Of a stretch of 26,769 nt of DNA, positions 1 to 6,042 are shown one piece after another. Source of the DNA: Candidatus Iainarchaeum sp. (GTDB taxonomy: Archaea; Iainarchaeota; Iainarchaeia; Iainarchaeales; JAAZKV01); NCBI GenBank assembly GCA_028691435.1, contig JAQUZG010000004.1, positions 7,416 through 34,184 on the forward strand, given 5' to 3'. Made by a program: the position numbers and the translations under genes. Positions within the stretch are counted from its first letter, which is position 1, and the number at the start of each line of letters is the position of its first letter. The notes under the pieces are model-generated. The model was not told where the DNA came from. It made no database searches and saw only the letters and a program-made list of their open reading frames with translations.

Positions 1-706
1 TTGATTTAATTTCTTTAAAATCAATAACTGCATCAAACTCTTTTGCAAGAGTTTTAAGTCCATCAAGCACTTTATCTAAATTTTTCATTGTTTCAGATTC
101 TAATTCAATTATTGTTTTATCTCCTGAAAAAGAATGTTTTGCGTTAGGCACCATTGAAAAATATTTTTCAAAAATCTTCTCTCCAATATCTTTATTTCCT
201 TTTATTTCTTTTTCAATTTTTACATAATATTCAATTTCTCTTCCAGCAAGAGGGCTATTAAAATCTACTCTTACTCTTCCACCACTTATACTTTGGACTT
301 TTGCAAAACTTTGGCCAATTGCAACAACAAGTCCTGGAATTGGATTAATTTTTTGATCTCTAAAAACTTGAAGCGGTACAACTTTTACTAATTCATTTTT
401 TCTTTCACCAAAAGCATGACTTGGAGCGATAACAATTCTTTTTTCTTCCCCTTCTTTCATTTTTTGAATTTCATCTTCAACAACATGAAGTAATTCATTT
501 TCTCCATTTATTACAATTAATGGTTTATAAGCTCGCTCTTTATTAAAAACATTATTTTCTTTTGCAATTTTTTCTATATTTGTATCAAAAACTGAATTTC
601 CAAGTAATTCTCTACCAATATAACTTACTAAAAACATTTTTTTATGTCCCTTAGCTTTTGTTTCTTTTAAAGTTGTATTATTTGTATCATTTTCTTTTTT
701 AACCAT
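1..706 (-). CDS. FKBP-type peptidyl-prolyl cis-trans isomerase, SlyD-like (truncated by window edge)
   Basis: Translated by hand from the ATG at 706 down to the window edge: 235 codons, open, no stop seen. After about 22 charged residues comes an FKBP-like segment. It contains an LHVVEDEIQKMKEGEEKRI stretch typical of the FKBP core, SHAFGER, and RVRVDFNSPLAGREIEYYVK, the hallmark of the archaeal/SlyD FKBP group in which an IF (insert-in-flap) domain is nested in the fold. These enzymes catalyse prolyl isomerisation and act as folding chaperones, mostly cytosolic. The remaining C-terminal part resembles the extra domain of long archaeal FKBPs. A GGTG site at 712-715 precedes the start. The gene is divergent from the one at 802, and both could use the AT-rich element near 750. 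Family assignment is secure; the exact N-terminus and the missing C-terminus are not. Confidence 0.9.
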   Translation of the reverse strand, partial: MVKKENDTNNTTLKETKAKGHKKMFLVSYIGRELLGNSVFDTNIEKIAKENNVFNKERAYKPLIVINGENELLHVVEDEIQKMKEGEEKRIVIAPSHAFGERKNELVKVVPLQVFRDQKINPIPGLVVAIGQSFAKVQSISGGRVRVDFNSPLAGREIEYYVKIEKEIKGNKDIGEKIFEKYFSMVPNAKHSFSGDKTIIELESETMKNLDKVLDGLKTLAKEFDAVIDFKEIKS

Positions 707-743
707 TTTAACACCTTTTTAATTAAAATAATTGCTGTTGCTA

Positions 744-758
744 ATCCTTTTTAAAGCT
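744..758. promoter_or_regulatory. Candidate shared TATA element between divergent genes
   Basis: The run CCTTTTTAAAGC reads as a TATA-like box on both strands. About 27 bases to the right would start a transcript near 778, ahead of the AGGTGA site and ATG 802. About 27 bases to the left would start one near 724, ahead of the GGTG site and ATG 706. Position and sequence are seen; use in both directions is inferred. Confidence 0.4.
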
Positions 759-801
759 AATTAATTCTAATTAATTAAGATAAATATTGAAGGTGAATTA
801 A

Positions 802-2079
802 ATGAATATGGATAATTTAAAAACTTGGTTAGTTATTTTTTTAGTTGTAGCTTTAGCTGGTGGAATGCTTGGTCCAATGATTTGGAGTAATAATGATTCT
901 AATAGTGCATTAGTTGCAACAGACACAAATTCAACTACTAATGTAAGCAATACTGTTGATTCGCAAGTTTTTGAATACTCTACTGAATTTGATGCAAATG
1001 TAATTAAAGTAGAAAAAACAGTTAGATTTTATTCAGATATTAATTTATCAAAAATTACTTCAATAGATGATGTTGATAAAGTTGTTGGAAAAATAACAGG
1101 TATATTAAGAATTACTAAATCTGAATTTTTTCCATATTTAGATAAACAATATGCCTACTCTGCAGAAATAACTTTAAGAGATGGCGCTGACTTAACAGCA
1201 ATTGGTACTGAATTAAAAGATATTGTTTATTTCACTGGGCAACAATCTTTGTTAAAATATGTTACAGTTAGTCCTCCTGAAAAAATTGAATTAACATTAG
1301 ATAATAATTTTTCAAGAAATTATTCATTTTCTACAAAATCAATTCCGGTATTAGTTGGAGGGTCAGTTTCAGTAAATGATTTAGTTAAAGTTCATGGGAC
1401 AATAAAACTACAAAACAATGATATTATATTGGTAGAGTTGTTTGGTGAAAATGTTGCACAAAATCAATTTATGTTTGACATAAATTTACCAATAAAATCA
1501 TTTGATAAAGATTTAATTTTTAATGCAACAAGAAACACAATTTTCTTTGCGGACAAAAATAATTTAGAAAATGATTTTAATAAAATTGATTCAAATATAA
1601 TGTTTAACTTAACTAATACTGGGAAAATAAGTGTTATGGTTGATTTAAACAATCAAAATGATTTAAATTTTATCACTGATTTAAATCAACTAAATATTAA
1701 TTCAACTTTAAATAATAATATTTTAGAAATAACTACTGATCAAAATATGATGTTAGTAAATTCTTTAATTTTAAAGTATTTTGATGAAAATAAAATTACT
1801 TATCCAACAGAAACAATTTCTGGAAAAGTGAATGAAGACAAATATAATTCTTTAAAAGAATTACTTGAAACTAACTATTCTTTAACATCAAAAAAATTAG
1901 CATATTTTGATTTAGCAAAAGTATTCTCAATTGATTTAAACAAAGAAGTAACTTTTGAAAAATCATCATTTACTACAATGGTTAACATGACTGATGTTTT
2001 AGATCAAAATGTTAATTTGTCAATTTATGCAGTAGCATCAGGCGATACTGCACAAATACGGCTTGCTATTGAAAAATAA
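802..2079 (+). CDS. Membrane-anchored extracytoplasmic protein, unknown family
   Basis: 425 residues. I do not recognise a family. One hydrophobic segment (about residues 8-27, TWLVIFLVVALAGGMLG) lies next to a short charged N-terminus, so the protein is either N-terminally anchored or carries a signal peptide. The rest is soluble and rich in Asn, Asp, Thr and Ser, with several N-x-S/T sequons and no cysteine, as expected of an exported archaeal protein. Strand-like alternation suggests repeated beta-rich domains. The start is set by AGGTGA at 791-796, six bases before ATG 802; a second ATG at 808 is possible. It stands alone between the divergent FKBP gene and the convergent NAC gene and ends in a hairpin terminator. 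Function unknown; surface or envelope location is inferred. Confidence 0.75.
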   Translation: MNMDNLKTWLVIFLVVALAGGMLGPMIWSNNDSNSALVATDTNSTTNVSNTVDSQVFEYSTEFDANVIKVEKTVRFYSDINLSKITSIDDVDKVVGKITGILRITKSEFFPYLDKQYAYSAEITLRDGADLTAIGTELKDIVYFTGQQSLLKYVTVSPPEKIELTLDNNFSRNYSFSTKSIPVLVGGSVSVNDLVKVHGTIKLQNNDIILVELFGENVAQNQFMFDINLPIKSFDKDLIFNATRNTIFFADKNNLENDFNKIDSNIMFNLTNTGKISVMVDLNNQNDLNFITDLNQLNINSTLNNNILEITTDQNMMLVNSLILKYFDENKITYPTETISGKVNEDKYNSLKELLETNYSLTSKKLAYFDLAKVFSIDLNKEVTFEKSSFTTMVNMTDVLDQNVNLSIYAVASGDTAQIRLAIEK

Positions 2080-2088
2080 AAATTTGAT

Positions 2089-2120
2089 AATTGAGCATTA
2101 AAGCTCAATTCTATTTTTTT
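2089..2120 (+). terminator. Hairpin plus T-run terminator
   Basis: AATTGAGC (2089-2096) pairs perfectly with GCTCAATT (2103-2110) around the loop ATTAAA, followed by C-TA and a run of eight T. It lies ten bases after the stop of the 425-residue gene, so it most likely ends that transcript. Confidence 0.65.
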
Positions 2121-2123
2121 TAA

Positions 2124-2252
2124 TTTATTCTTTTTTGTTTAGTTTTTCTATTGCTTAGCCTTTTACAAAAGGCTAGCGAAAAATAGTGCCATAAATGGCA
2201 CTTAATTAATTAAAATTAGTTTTATTCTTTTTTGTTTAGTTTTTCTATTGCT
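2124..2252. repeat. 32-bp perfect direct repeat of the NAC 3' end flanking a 65-bp two-hairpin insert
   Basis: Bases 2124-2155 and 2221-2252 are identical over 32 bp. The right copy is the 3' end of the NAC gene (its last nine codons plus stop); the left copy is a non-functional duplicate just beyond it. Between them lie 65 bp (2156-2220) with two hairpins: TAGCCTTT/AAAGGCTA (2156-2163 with 2168-2175) and AGTGCCA/TGGCACT (2185-2191 with 2196-2202). The same layout recurs at 22626-22791. No transposase or recognised IS is present. Confidence 0.85.
2177..2202 (-). terminator. Candidate intrinsic terminator for NAC
   Basis: Read on the minus strand, the seven-base-pair stem AGTGCCA/TGGCACT with a four-base loop is followed at once by ATTTTTCG. 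It sits 20 bases beyond the NAC stop, inside the insert between the direct repeats. The second stem at 2156-2175 could reinforce it. Termination is inferred from the structure. Confidence 0.5.
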
Positions 2253-2557
2253 GTTGCTATGTCTCCGTCGCATTCTTCTAAAGTTTCTTTTGCTTTTTCT
2301 TTTGAAACATTCGCTTGTTCACTAACCATATCAATATCTTCACTTGGAATTTCTTTTTCTTCAATAGGAGTTCCAATTAAAGTGTATGTTTTTTGTCCTT
2401 GGACTTCCATTAATTGAATTTGAGGATTATTAAAAACAAGTTTTCTTCCATCATTTAATTTAATTTCAACACTTTTTGCATCAAGCTCATCAGTCTTAAT
2501 ACCCATTTGTCTCATCATTCTACTCATATTTTTTGGATTCATTCCACCTGGAAACAT
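2222..2557 (-). CDS. Nascent polypeptide-associated complex (NAC) protein
   Basis: 111 residues, the usual length for archaeal NAC, which works as a homodimer on the ribosome near the exit tunnel and contacts emerging chains. The N-terminus (MFPGGMNPKNMSRMMRQMGI) is the Met/Arg-rich ribosome-binding leader. A NAC beta-barrel follows at about 28-65 (VEIKLNDGRKLVFNNPQIQ, then a VQGQKTYTLIG stretch). A C-terminal UBA domain lies at about 73-109 (IDMVSEQANVSKEKAKETLE, then a DGDIATAIEKL stretch). The start is supported by GAGGTTGAT about five to ten bases upstream and an AT-rich TATA-like run near 2585-2595. The last nine codons are duplicated as DNA just downstream. The gene is convergent with the 425-residue orphan. 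Family assignment is very secure. Confidence 0.96.
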   Translation of the reverse strand: MFPGGMNPKNMSRMMRQMGIKTDELDAKSVEIKLNDGRKLVFNNPQIQLMEVQGQKTYTLIGTPIEEKEIPSEDIDMVSEQANVSKEKAKETLEECDGDIATAIEKLNKKE

Positions 2558-2661
2558 ATTCTATCAACCTCTTATTCTTTGTTTTTATTTAATTTTGAAT
2601 AAAATCTTTTTAATAAACTAATTGTTTATATCAACCGGCTTTTTATTTTCTTTGTTTCATA

Positions 2662-2670
2662 TTTTTATAT
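2662..2670 (+). promoter_or_regulatory. TATA box setting a leaderless start
   Basis: TTTTTATAT lies about 20-25 bases before ATG 2685 and there is no Shine-Dalgarno-like sequence between. This favours a leaderless mRNA starting at or next to ATG 2685 over the GTG at 2676. An inverted repeat ATAAAC/GTTTAT (2613-2629) and a CCGGCT motif (2635-2640) lie just upstream. Confidence 0.5.
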
Positions 2671-2684
2671 AGTTTGTGATTTTT

Positions 2685-4385
2685 ATGAGTAAATTAAATT
2701 TAATTAAGTTGCATGAGCAGTGGACTTTTGCAAAATTTTGTAAAACGTCTAATCAAAATTGTTGTGGTGCACAAGGCACCATCGAGTATTTGGTGTTGTT
2801 GGCTGTTGTTTTGATTGTTGCTCTTTTGGCTGTTTTTTTGATTAATGGTTTAGGGAATGGTGAGGCTATTAATGTTACGGGTGAGAAGTTGTTGTCGACT
2901 AGTAGTGGTGTTAGTGTTGTTGATGCTGTTGTTGATGAGGATGGTAATGGTTTGATTTCTTTGTCTAATAAGAGTGGTCAAGGAATTACAATTAAGAGTA
3001 TTGGAGGTAGTGAGTATACTTATTTTTTGCCCACTGGTGAGAGTGTTGTTTTTAGTGCTACTGAACTTGATGATCTGGGTTGTAAATGTAATGGTAGTGA
3101 AGTTAAGAAAGTTTGTAGTGTGCCTGTGACTTATGAGGATAGTAAGGGTATTCCTAAGACTGAGTCTATTAAAATTGAGATGAGTTGTGTTGAGTCAGAG
3201 TATATTGATTTTTCTAATGCTGTTTCTCCTGGGACTACTGCGATTAGTGGTGGTGGGAGTAGTAGTGGTGGTAATAGTTCGACTAGTGGTGGTGTTACTC
3301 CTTTGAATGTTAGTGTGCCTAGTGTTGTTTTGTTGAGTCCTGCGAGTGGTTTTGATGTTAATGAAGATGTTGTTAGTAAAAAAGTTGATTTTAATTTTAG
3401 TGTAAATAGTGATGTTAATTTAACTTCATGTAATTTGTTAGTTAACAATGTTGATGTTAATAGTTTGACTAATCTAACTGTGGGGAATTATATTTTATCA
3501 TATACTTTTTCTAATGATGGAAATTATTCTTGGAAAGTCAATTGTACAAATAGTGGTGGAACATCAACAGTTTCAAACTTATACTTAACAATGGACAACA
3601 ATTATCAAGAAATTATTGATTGTCAAGGACTACAAGACATGAACAAACACCTAGATGGAAACTATAGATTAATGAAAAATGTCGATTGTGCATCACAATT
3701 AAACTTTACCCCAATTGGAAATAATCCACCGGGCATAATTAATCCATTGACAGTATTTAGGGGGAATTTTGATGGGCAAAATTATAATATTTATAATTTA
3801 AATATTAATCAATCAGATCAAAATTATGTTGGATTATTTGGTATTGGGTATCGTTCTAAAATTAAAAATGTTGGATTAATTGATGCAAATATTATTGGGA
3901 ACTATGTTGTTGGAGGATTGATTGGGTATAACTATTTTTATTCTTATGTTTCTAATTCTTTTTTGACTGGGAAAGTAATTGGATATAATACTGTTGGTGG
4001 ATTAATTGGAGCGAACTATTTTCATTCTTCTGTTTCTAATTCTTTTTTTACTGGGCAAGTGACTGGGAATAATTATATTGGTGGATTAATTGGGGAGAAT
4101 TCGGATTCTTCTCCTGTTTCTAATTCTTTTTTTACTGGGCAAGTGATTGGGAATAGTTCTGTTGGTGGATTAATTGGTTATAATGCAGTGTCTAGTATTT
4201 CTAATTCCTATTATGACACAAATACTTCTACTCAAACAGATACTGGGAAAGGTATTCCAAAAACAACTTTAGAATTAACAACTATCCCAATTCCAAGTGG
4301 AGTTTATACTGATTGGGACTTTGAAACAATTTGGTCACATGATATAAATGGAAATTATCCAATTTTAAAATGGCAAATTGAATAA
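2685..4385 (+). CDS. Class III signal peptide surface protein with Ig-like domain and GLUG repeats
   Basis: 566 residues from ATG 2685. Residues around 25-45 hold the class III (type IV pilin-like) signal, with cleavage motif Gly-Ala-Gln-Gly-Thr-Ile-Glu-Tyr and the hydrophobic run LVLLAVVLIVALLAVFL; the conserved Glu follows the processing site, so a pilin peptidase (EppA/FlaK type) would act here. Next come a soluble domain with paired cysteines, a Gly/Ser linker (about 190-205), an Ig-like beta domain ending in a GNYSWKVNC-type strand, and a C-terminal half with GLUG repeats (VGGLIG units about 28 residues apart), a fold associated with beta-helical adhesins. Likely cell-surface and possibly adhesive; pilus incorporation is inferred. 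Codon choice differs sharply along the gene: the first ~750 bases use GTT, GGT, AGT and TTG, while the middle reverts to AT-rich codons like the neighbours. Confidence 0.85.
   Translation: MSKLNLIKLHEQWTFAKFCKTSNQNCCGAQGTIEYLVLLAVVLIVALLAVFLINGLGNGEAINVTGEKLLSTSSGVSVVDAVVDEDGNGLISLSNKSGQGITIKSIGGSEYTYFLPTGESVVFSATELDDLGCKCNGSEVKKVCSVPVTYEDSKGIPKTESIKIEMSCVESEYIDFSNAVSPGTTAISGGGSSSGGNSSTSGGVTPLNVSVPSVVLLSPASGFDVNEDVVSKKVDFNFSVNSDVNLTSCNLLVNNVDVNSLTNLTVGNYILSYTFSNDGNYSWKVNCTNSGGTSTVSNLYLTMDNNYQEIIDCQGLQDMNKHLDGNYRLMKNVDCASQLNFTPIGNNPPGIINPLTVFRGNFDGQNYNIYNLNINQSDQNYVGLFGIGYRSKIKNVGLIDANIIGNYVVGGLIGYNYFYSYVSNSFLTGKVIGYNTVGGLIGANYFHSSVSNSFFTGQVTGNNYIGGLIGENSDSSPVSNSFFTGQVIGNSSVGGLIGYNAVSSISNSYYDTNTSTQTDTGKGIPKTTLELTTIPIPSGVYTDWDFETIWSHDINGNYPILKWQIE
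3951..4220 (+). repeat. Tandem 84-bp coding repeats (GLUG units)
   Basis: The string TCTAATTC recurs at 3951, 4035, 4119 and 4200, giving units of 84, 84 and 81 bp, each encoding about 28 residues of the form VSNSFxTGxVxGxxxVGGLIG. The second and third units are nearly identical as DNA over CTAATTCTTTTTTTACTGGG and the bases after it, which points to recent unit duplication or homogenisation. Confidence 0.85.
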
Positions 4386-4422
4386 TTTTTAAAAAAAATA
4401 ACCAATTTTAAATTTTTTTTTA

Positions 4423-4443
4423 AAGGTTAATATTTTTAACCTT
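4423..4443 (+). promoter_or_regulatory. Palindrome overlapping the TATA box of the 213-residue gene
   Basis: AAGGTTAA (4423-4430) and TTAACCTT (4436-4443) form a perfect eight-base inverted repeat around TATTT. The TATA-like core lies in it, about 27 bases before ATG 4462, fitting a leaderless start. The palindrome could be an operator or a weak terminator of the preceding gene; there is no T-run after it. Confidence 0.4.
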
Positions 4444-4461
4444 CTATGTCTATTCTATTGT

Positions 4462-5103
4462 ATGGTTAATATAATTTCTGACATTAAATCTTTTGAAGAA
4501 ATGTTTCCAAACTGTTTAGAAAATGAAAAAAGAACAGATGCGCTAATTAAATATTTTAAAAATAATGGTGTGATTAAAGCTTATGAATCAAATAAATCAT
4601 GGCCTAAATTAGCATATCCTGATGTAAAAATAATCGATAAAAAATTAAAAGAAATAAAAACAAAAAAAGACATTTATTTAAAAAAATTAAATGACTGGAA
4701 TAAAAAACACAAAAGTGCAACTAATTATCATAGTGTTCATCAATTAAAAAAACTTAAAGAACCACTTTATTGGAAACACAATATGAAATTATTAACTGAT
4801 AGAGATTATAAAAAAGATTTTGAAAGTGTAAATTTACCAGTTCATTTAGTTGGTGATGATAAATGGAAACCAATGATTAAAATGTTTATTAACGACTTAG
4901 ATTATAGAAAACAATTATCTTTAACAGTTAGAGAATCAATTGTTTATAAAAATGATAAAAAAGTTGCAAGATATGCTGATGAAGTGAATGAATTTAGAAT
5001 TGAATCTAGTGACAAACAAATAAAAGATATTGAAAAAAAAATTCAAGCAATGAATGAATTTGAAACTGCTTTAAATGAACTTAAAAAATGGGCAAAAGAA
5101 TAA
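4462..5103 (+). CDS. Orphan coiled-coil-like soluble protein
   Basis: 213 residues, very rich in Lys, with no signal peptide or membrane segment. I do not recognise a family. Residues about 57-85 and 180-213 look like charged helices with heptad-like spacing (KKLKEIKTKKDIYLKKL; KQIKDIEKKIQAMNEFETAL). The middle holds aromatic-rich blocks (EPLYWKHNMKLLTDRDYKK; DYRKQLSLTVRESIVYKN). The start is ATG 4462, about 27 bases after a TATA-like core, hence probably leaderless. It stops immediately before the stop of the convergent 58-residue gene. Cytosolic location is inferred from lack of export signals; nucleic-acid or protein binding would be a guess. Confidence 0.65.
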   Translation: MVNIISDIKSFEEMFPNCLENEKRTDALIKYFKNNGVIKAYESNKSWPKLAYPDVKIIDKKLKEIKTKKDIYLKKLNDWNKKHKSATNYHSVHQLKKLKEPLYWKHNMKLLTDRDYKKDFESVNLPVHLVGDDKWKPMIKMFINDLDYRKQLSLTVRESIVYKNDKKVARYADEVNEFRIESSDKQIKDIEKKIQAMNEFETALNELKKWAKE

Positions 5104-5280
5104 TTAAGGCACTAAGGGTCGTCTTGGTGGTTCTCTTTTTCCAACTCTTACTTTTGAGAATCTATCTTCTGGAGTAACATATAATCCAGTTGGTTTTTGA
5201 TTTACTGGTTTTGGGTTATGTATCTTTGAACTTAAATTTGAATTAATTGGTTTAATTGGTTTAGGTTGTTTAAATCTCAT
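5104..5280 (-). CDS. Small basic Pro/Lys-rich protein, unknown
   Basis: 58 residues from ATG 5280. The frame is open further upstream, but the TATA box (TATTTAAATATT, about 5300-5313) lies 27 bases before ATG 5280, which makes this the leaderless start. The protein has low complexity (KQPKPIKPINSN), then a more constrained tail with TPEDRFSKVRVGKREPPRR. It has no membrane segment and no cysteine. Its stop abuts the stop of the convergent 213-residue gene without a gap. Family not recognised; a basic, Pro-rich peptide could bind RNA, ribosome or another protein. The promoter position is the main support that it is real. Confidence 0.5.
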   Translation of the reverse strand: MRFKQPKPIKPINSNLSSKIHNPKPVNQKPTGLYVTPEDRFSKVRVGKREPPRRPLVP

Positions 5281-5364
5281 AGTTAAATTATAATTTATTA
5301 AATATTTAAATATTCTCATCACTTATTTTAGGACATTTTTGCTATTTCTTAAAAAATTTTACCA

Positions 5365-5396
5365 CCGGCTTGTTACTCTAACAGCCTTTATAAATA
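5365..5396 (+). promoter_or_regulatory. Promoter with CCGGCTTGTTACTC motif ahead of the small-gene operon
   Basis: TATA box TTTATAAAT (5388-5396) would start transcription near 5415, just before the GAGGTGA site of the first small gene. Upstream lies CCGGCTTGTTACTC (5365-5378), which recurs with one mismatch at 25624-25637, also before a TATA-like run. Confidence 0.45.
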
Positions 5397-5431
5397 AAAA
5401 AATCTAAGTGTATTGTTAGAGGTGATTGATA

Positions 5432-5509
5432 ATGGTTGAATCAAGAATATTTAGATTTGTTGAAGCAAATCCAAGAAAAGTTGATTTTTCATATATGAAA
5501 AAATTTTAG
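5432..5509 (+). CDS. Possible 25-residue micro-protein
   Basis: ATG 5432 follows a GAGGTGA Shine-Dalgarno site (5419-5425) and a TATA box about 40 bases upstream. The product reads MVESRIFRFVEANPRKVDF and a few more residues, ending at TAG 5507. No family is recognised. It is the first of three closely spaced small ORFs. It could be a genuine micro-protein, a translational leader, or the remnant of a longer gene. Support is the ribosome site and position only. Confidence 0.4.
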   Translation: MVESRIFRFVEANPRKVDFSYMKKF

Positions 5510-5546
5510 TTTTTTAATTTAATTTTTTAAACTAGGGGAGAAAATT

Positions 5547-5723
5547 ATGGTAAATGATAATAATTCAATTGAACAAAAAGAACAGTTTTATTTAAATGAA
5601 AATTTTTTGAATGAAATTTTAATTCAAAAAATGATGAATAAGAATAATACTGGAAATTTGACGATTGATAATAGATTATATAAATTCGTAAAAAACGGAG
5701 GGTTTGAAAATGGAGCCAGTTAA
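5547..5723 (+). CDS. Small orphan protein, middle gene of small-gene operon
   Basis: 58 residues, ATG 5547 to TAA 5721, preceded by an AGGGGAG ribosome site (5534-5540). The protein is Asn-rich and acidic at the start, with a helix-like core (LNENFLNEILIQKMMNKN) and the tail NRLYKFVKNGGFENGAS. No family recognised. Its last 14 bases overlap the start of the next gene, and that gene's GGAGGG site lies inside this coding region, so the two are probably translationally coupled. Confidence 0.5.
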   Translation: MVNDNNSIEQKEQFYLNENFLNEILIQKMMNKNNTGNLTIDNRLYKFVKNGGFENGAS

Positions 5724-5925
5724 AAAAATAAAAATAGGATTAATTGAAGTAGCAGTTTGGGAAAACACTGCACAAGATGGAAACAAATTTTTTTCAACAA
5801 CACTTGATAAAAACTACAAAGATGGTGAAAATTGGAAAAAAACAAATTCATTAAATGAAAAAGATTTGCCAAAAGCTATACTTGCTTTACAAAAAGCCTA
5901 TGAATTCATTGCACTAAAAGAATAA
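5710..5925 (+). CDS. Small conserved beta-rich protein (possible ssDNA/RNA-binding, PC4-like pattern)
   Basis: 71 residues from ATG 5710, chosen because GGAGGG (5697-5702) sits seven bases upstream. The sequence follows a pattern I know from small unnamed bacterial and archaeal proteins: KIKIGLIEVAVWEN, then a FFSTTLDKNYKDGENWKKT-type stretch, then a Ser/Asn-x-Leu motif and a C-terminal helix (DLPKAILALQKAYEFI). This is a strand-strand-strand-helix layout reminiscent of PC4-type single-stranded nucleic-acid-binding folds. That comparison is from memory and structural guess, not a search. No export signal. It overlaps the preceding ORF by 14 bases and precedes the helicase gene by about 117 bases. 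A role in DNA or RNA handling is therefore plausible but unproven. Confidence 0.8.
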   Translation: MEPVKKIKIGLIEVAVWENTAQDGNKFFSTTLDKNYKDGENWKKTNSLNEKDLPKAILALQKAYEFIALKE

Positions 5926-6042
5926 TTATTAACTATTATATGTGATTCATAATCATTGCAAAATTAACTTGATTTGTAATTTATGCACAAGTATAGTTAT
6001 AAAATTAATCTAAACTTATTTACTTATAGATCATGTGATTCA

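Noticed and set aside
2124..2252. Insertion sequence or classical MITE
   Set aside because: No terminal inverted repeats across the whole insert and no transposase; the flanking repeats of 32 bp (and 50 bp at the second locus) are far longer than normal target duplications. Left as an unexplained element.
3951..4220. CRISPR-like spacing of repeats
   Set aside because: The repeats are in-frame coding units of about 84 bp encoding GLUG motifs, with no spacers of independent sequence and no cas genes.
5310..5330. C/D-box sRNA signal (TGATGA on the minus strand near 5316-5322)
   Set aside because: No matching D box (CTGA) at a suitable distance and no C'/D' pair.
5983..6042. N-terminal extension of the helicase from ATG 5983
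   Set aside because: The 20 extra residues do not resemble Hel308 N-termini, and a GTGAT site sits directly before ATG 6043.
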